DNA of 7,829 bases from Candidatus Poseidoniales archaeon (GTDB lineage Archaea; Thermoplasmatota; Poseidoniia; Poseidoniales; Poseidoniaceae), in assembly GCA_009887135.1 (NCBI GenBank), contig QXYA01000035.1, forward strand, positions 10,273 through 18,101. The letters run 5' to 3'. Made by a program: the position numbers and the translations under genes. How positions within the stretch are numbered: position 1 is the first letter of the stretch; each line of letters starts with the position of its first letter. Shown here in pieces: positions 5,991 through 7,829 of this stretch. Under the pieces are notes generated by a model. That model made no database searches and was not told the origin of the DNA. It saw only the letters and a program-made list of their open reading frames with translations.

Positions 5991-7829
5991 TTACTGGGAA
6001 GAAAGAAGGGTTTTGAGGAAGTTTCCAGTGAAACTATTGGCCTCTTTAGCGACTTCTTCAGGCGTTCCTGAGGTAACAATCTGGCCTCCACGATCGCCAC
6101 CTTCTGGACCTAGATCGATAACGTGATCGCTGCATTTAACAACATCAAGATGGTGTTCAATAACAATCACTGTATGGCCTTTTGATCGTAATTCAAGAAG
6201 AACGTCAATGAGCATCTGAACATCGCTAAATGCTAATCCAGTGGTTGGTTCATCCAGAATATAGACCGTATGTTTGTGTGGAGGCCTGCGTAGTTCACTT
6301 GCAAGTTTAACTCGCTGCGCCTCACCACCCGACAATGTTGTTGCTGGTTGGCCAAGTCGAATGTAGGAGAGGCCAACTGAATGGAGAGTTTCCAGTGTTC
6401 TGTGGATTTTCCGATGGTGTTCAAAGAATTTTACCGCTTCACCAACAGGCATTTGTAAGACATCGTGGATGTTTTTTCCTTTCCATGTCACTTCAAGACA
6501 TTCTCTTGTGTAGCGCTTCCCATTACAAATGTCACATTCAATCCATACGTCGGGAAGGAAATTCATTTCTAATTTTATCGAGCCGGCTCCAGAGCAAGCT
6601 TCACATCGTCCACCTTTTACATTGAAACTGAAGGTACCAGGGGTGTATCCTCGCTCCTTTGCCAGTGTTGTATTTGAGAAGAGTTTTCTGATTTCATCGA
6701 ATACTTTGGTATAAGTTGCTGCGTTGGAACGAGGAGTTCTACCAATAGGGGACTGATCAATTATGATGGCTTTGTCAACATGTTCAAGCCCCTTGATCTC
6801 TTTGTGCTTACCTGGGAGTTTTTCGCTGTTGTGTAGGTATCGTTGGAGAGAGGGGGCTAGGATTCCAGAAATAAGTGAGGATTTACCTGAGCCTGAAACT
6901 CCTGTTACAGATGTGAAACAGCCCAGTGGAAGTTTAACATCGATGTTACTCAGATTATTGTGTTCTGCCCCTTTGATAGTAAGCCATTTCTTTGAAGGTT
7001 TTTGTCTTTTTTCTGGAACTTTGATAGAGCGCCTTCCGGAAAGATATGCCCCCGTAACGGAATCTTTTGCCTTCATGACTTTGCTTGGTATTCCGTTCGC
7101 AACAATGTGACCCCCCTCAAGGCCCGCTCCTGGGCCTAAATCGCAAATCCAATCCGCTTGACGTAATGTATCTTCATCATGCTCAACCACTAGAAGGGTG
7201 TTGCCTAATGTAGTGAGTTCGCGTAATGTCTCCAGTAACCGTTCATTATCTCTCTGATGAAGTCCAATAGAAGGTTCATCGAGAACGTACATGACGCCAG
7301 TTAGCCTTGATCCTATTTGAGTCGCTAATCGTATGCGCTGACTTTCTCCACCAGAGAGTGTGTTTGCTTTACGATCAAGGGTTAGATAATCAAGCCCTAC
7401 ACTATCAAGGAAGCCAAGTCTGTTTTCTATTTCCTTAAGAATTTCATTTCCTATGAAGAGTGAGCGATCGTTGAGTGGTTCTAAGACATCAGCATATTGT
7501 TCGGGTGGCCCGTCTGCTTCTGGATTGAAGGCTTTGATGAGTTGATACGCTTCATGGACTGAACTTCGACTCACTTCTGGAAGTCGTATTCCCCCAACTG
7601 TCACGAAACGAGCTGCTGGATTGAGTTTCTCACCGTTACAGGCATGACAATCAAGATCTGTCATGCATGCAATGAGTCGGTTTCGGGTGCGATCGGACGA
7701 TGTTTCTGAGTAGGTTCGTTCAAGTCGGGAGATGATTCCGTCCCAAGGACGATTCATTTTGTAGACTGAACCATTATCCGATTCAAAATGGAAGTGGATA
7801 ATTGTTGAACCTGACCCATGGAGTAGGAT
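5991..7829 (-). CDS. uvrA: Excinuclease ABC subunit A (UvrA), C-terminal two thirds, 5' end outside the window
   Basis: UvrA is the damage-sensing ABC-type ATPase dimer that loads UvrB on lesions in nucleotide excision repair. The reading frame stays open to the window edge, so 612 residues are visible and about 330 N-terminal residues are missing compared with E. coli UvrA (940 aa). In visible-fragment numbering: LLHGSGS (2-8) near the start, a zinc half-site CHAC (61-64), LSGGESQ (158-164), VLDEPSIGLHQRDN (182-195), Walker A GVSGSGKS (310-317), the zinc finger CEAC/CDIC (409/412, 432/435), LSGGEAQ (499-505) and YILDEPTTGLAF (523-534). Order and content match canonical UvrA. One deviation is Ala533 (codon 6231-6233), where the DEPTTGLH motif normally has His. 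The Met codon at 7757 is internal, because homologous sequence continues upstream of it. UvrABC is of bacterial origin in archaea that have it, so an ancient transfer is likely. Confidence 0.97.
   Translation of the reverse strand: MLLHGSGSTIIHFHFESDNGSVYKMNRPWDGIISRLERTYSETSSDRTRNRLIACMTDLDCHACNGEKLNPAARFVTVGGIRLPEVSRSSVHEAYQLIKAFNPEADGPPEQYADVLEPLNDRSLFIGNEILKEIENRLGFLDSVGLDYLTLDRKANTLSGGESQRIRLATQIGSRLTGVMYVLDEPSIGLHQRDNERLLETLRELTTLGNTLLVVEHDEDTLRQADWICDLGPGAGLEGGHIVANGIPSKVMKAKDSVTGAYLSGRRSIKVPEKRQKPSKKWLTIKGAEHNNLSNIDVKLPLGCFTSVTGVSGSGKSSLISGILAPSLQRYLHNSEKLPGKHKEIKGLEHVDKAIIIDQSPIGRTPRSNAATYTKVFDEIRKLFSNTTLAKERGYTPGTFSFNVKGGRCEACSGAGSIKLEMNFLPDVWIECDICNGKRYTRECLEVTWKGKNIHDVLQMPVGEAVKFFEHHRKIHRTLETLHSVGLSYIRLGQPATTLSGGEAQRVKLASELRRPPHKHTVYILDEPTTGLAFSDVQMLIDVLLELRSKGHTVIVIEHHLDVVKCSDHVIDLGPEGGDRGGQIVTSGTPEEVAKEANSFTGNFLKTLLSSQ

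Noticed and set aside
5991..7757. A short UvrA starting at the Met codon at 7757
   Set aside because: The same frame continues to the window edge with UvrA-like sequence (LLHGSGS and following), so this Met is internal and the gene is cut by the window.
1..7829. Search for tRNA or rRNA genes, insertion sequences, CRISPR arrays or phage genes
   Set aside because: Nearly all bases are accounted for by five genes and one gene fragment, the gaps are under 60 nt, and no repeats of the required type were seen.

Overview
The window looks like ordinary chromosomal DNA from a planktonic marine archaeon. The best guess is Marine Group II Euryarchaeota (Candidatus Poseidoniales), at roughly 0.7 confidence. 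The reasons are a proteorhodopsin-type gene with a signal peptide, an archaeal TATA-like box about 27 nt upstream of a start codon that has no Shine-Dalgarno (a leaderless arrangement), and a bacterial-type UvrA beside purine genes. The assignment rests on pattern recognition and recalled gene content; no database was searched.

Layout: (i) 3-62, plus strand, the last 19 codons of a gene that probably encodes an ABC exporter; (ii) 63-113, a short promoter region with a TATA-like box; (iii) 114-1016, plus strand, a light-driven proton-pump rhodopsin; (iv) 1016-1080, a convergent 3' region with a 14-bp palindrome and a perfect 12-bp-stem hairpin; (v) 1060-7829, minus strand, four co-directional genes in transcription order uvrA (5' end outside the window), a purS-purL fusion, purQ, and a multi-pass membrane acyltransferase. 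No gap longer than 60 bases lacks a gene, and no RNA gene, mobile element or CRISPR array was seen.

How the genes work together: PurSL and PurQ are the synthetase and glutaminase parts of formylglycinamidine ribonucleotide (FGAM) synthase, step 4 of de novo purine synthesis. The purSL stop codon directly abuts the purQ start, with a strong Shine-Dalgarno inside the end of purSL. The acyltransferase starts 6 nt after purQ with its own Shine-Dalgarno, so these three genes are almost certainly one transcript. uvrA lies 56 nt upstream of purSL with no visible promoter between them and may belong to the same unit. The rhodopsin gene is transcribed separately, toward this operon, and shows codon use typical of a highly expressed gene.

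I found no clearly new multi-gene system. The points most worth checking are the rhodopsin's Asp-Thr-Lys motif (Lys where proteorhodopsins have the Glu proton donor), the tandem PurS domains fused to PurL (unusual for an archaeon), the leaderless rhodopsin promoter, the 3' hairpin that carries the opposing gene's stop codon in its loop, and a His-to-Ala change next to the second Walker B motif of UvrA.
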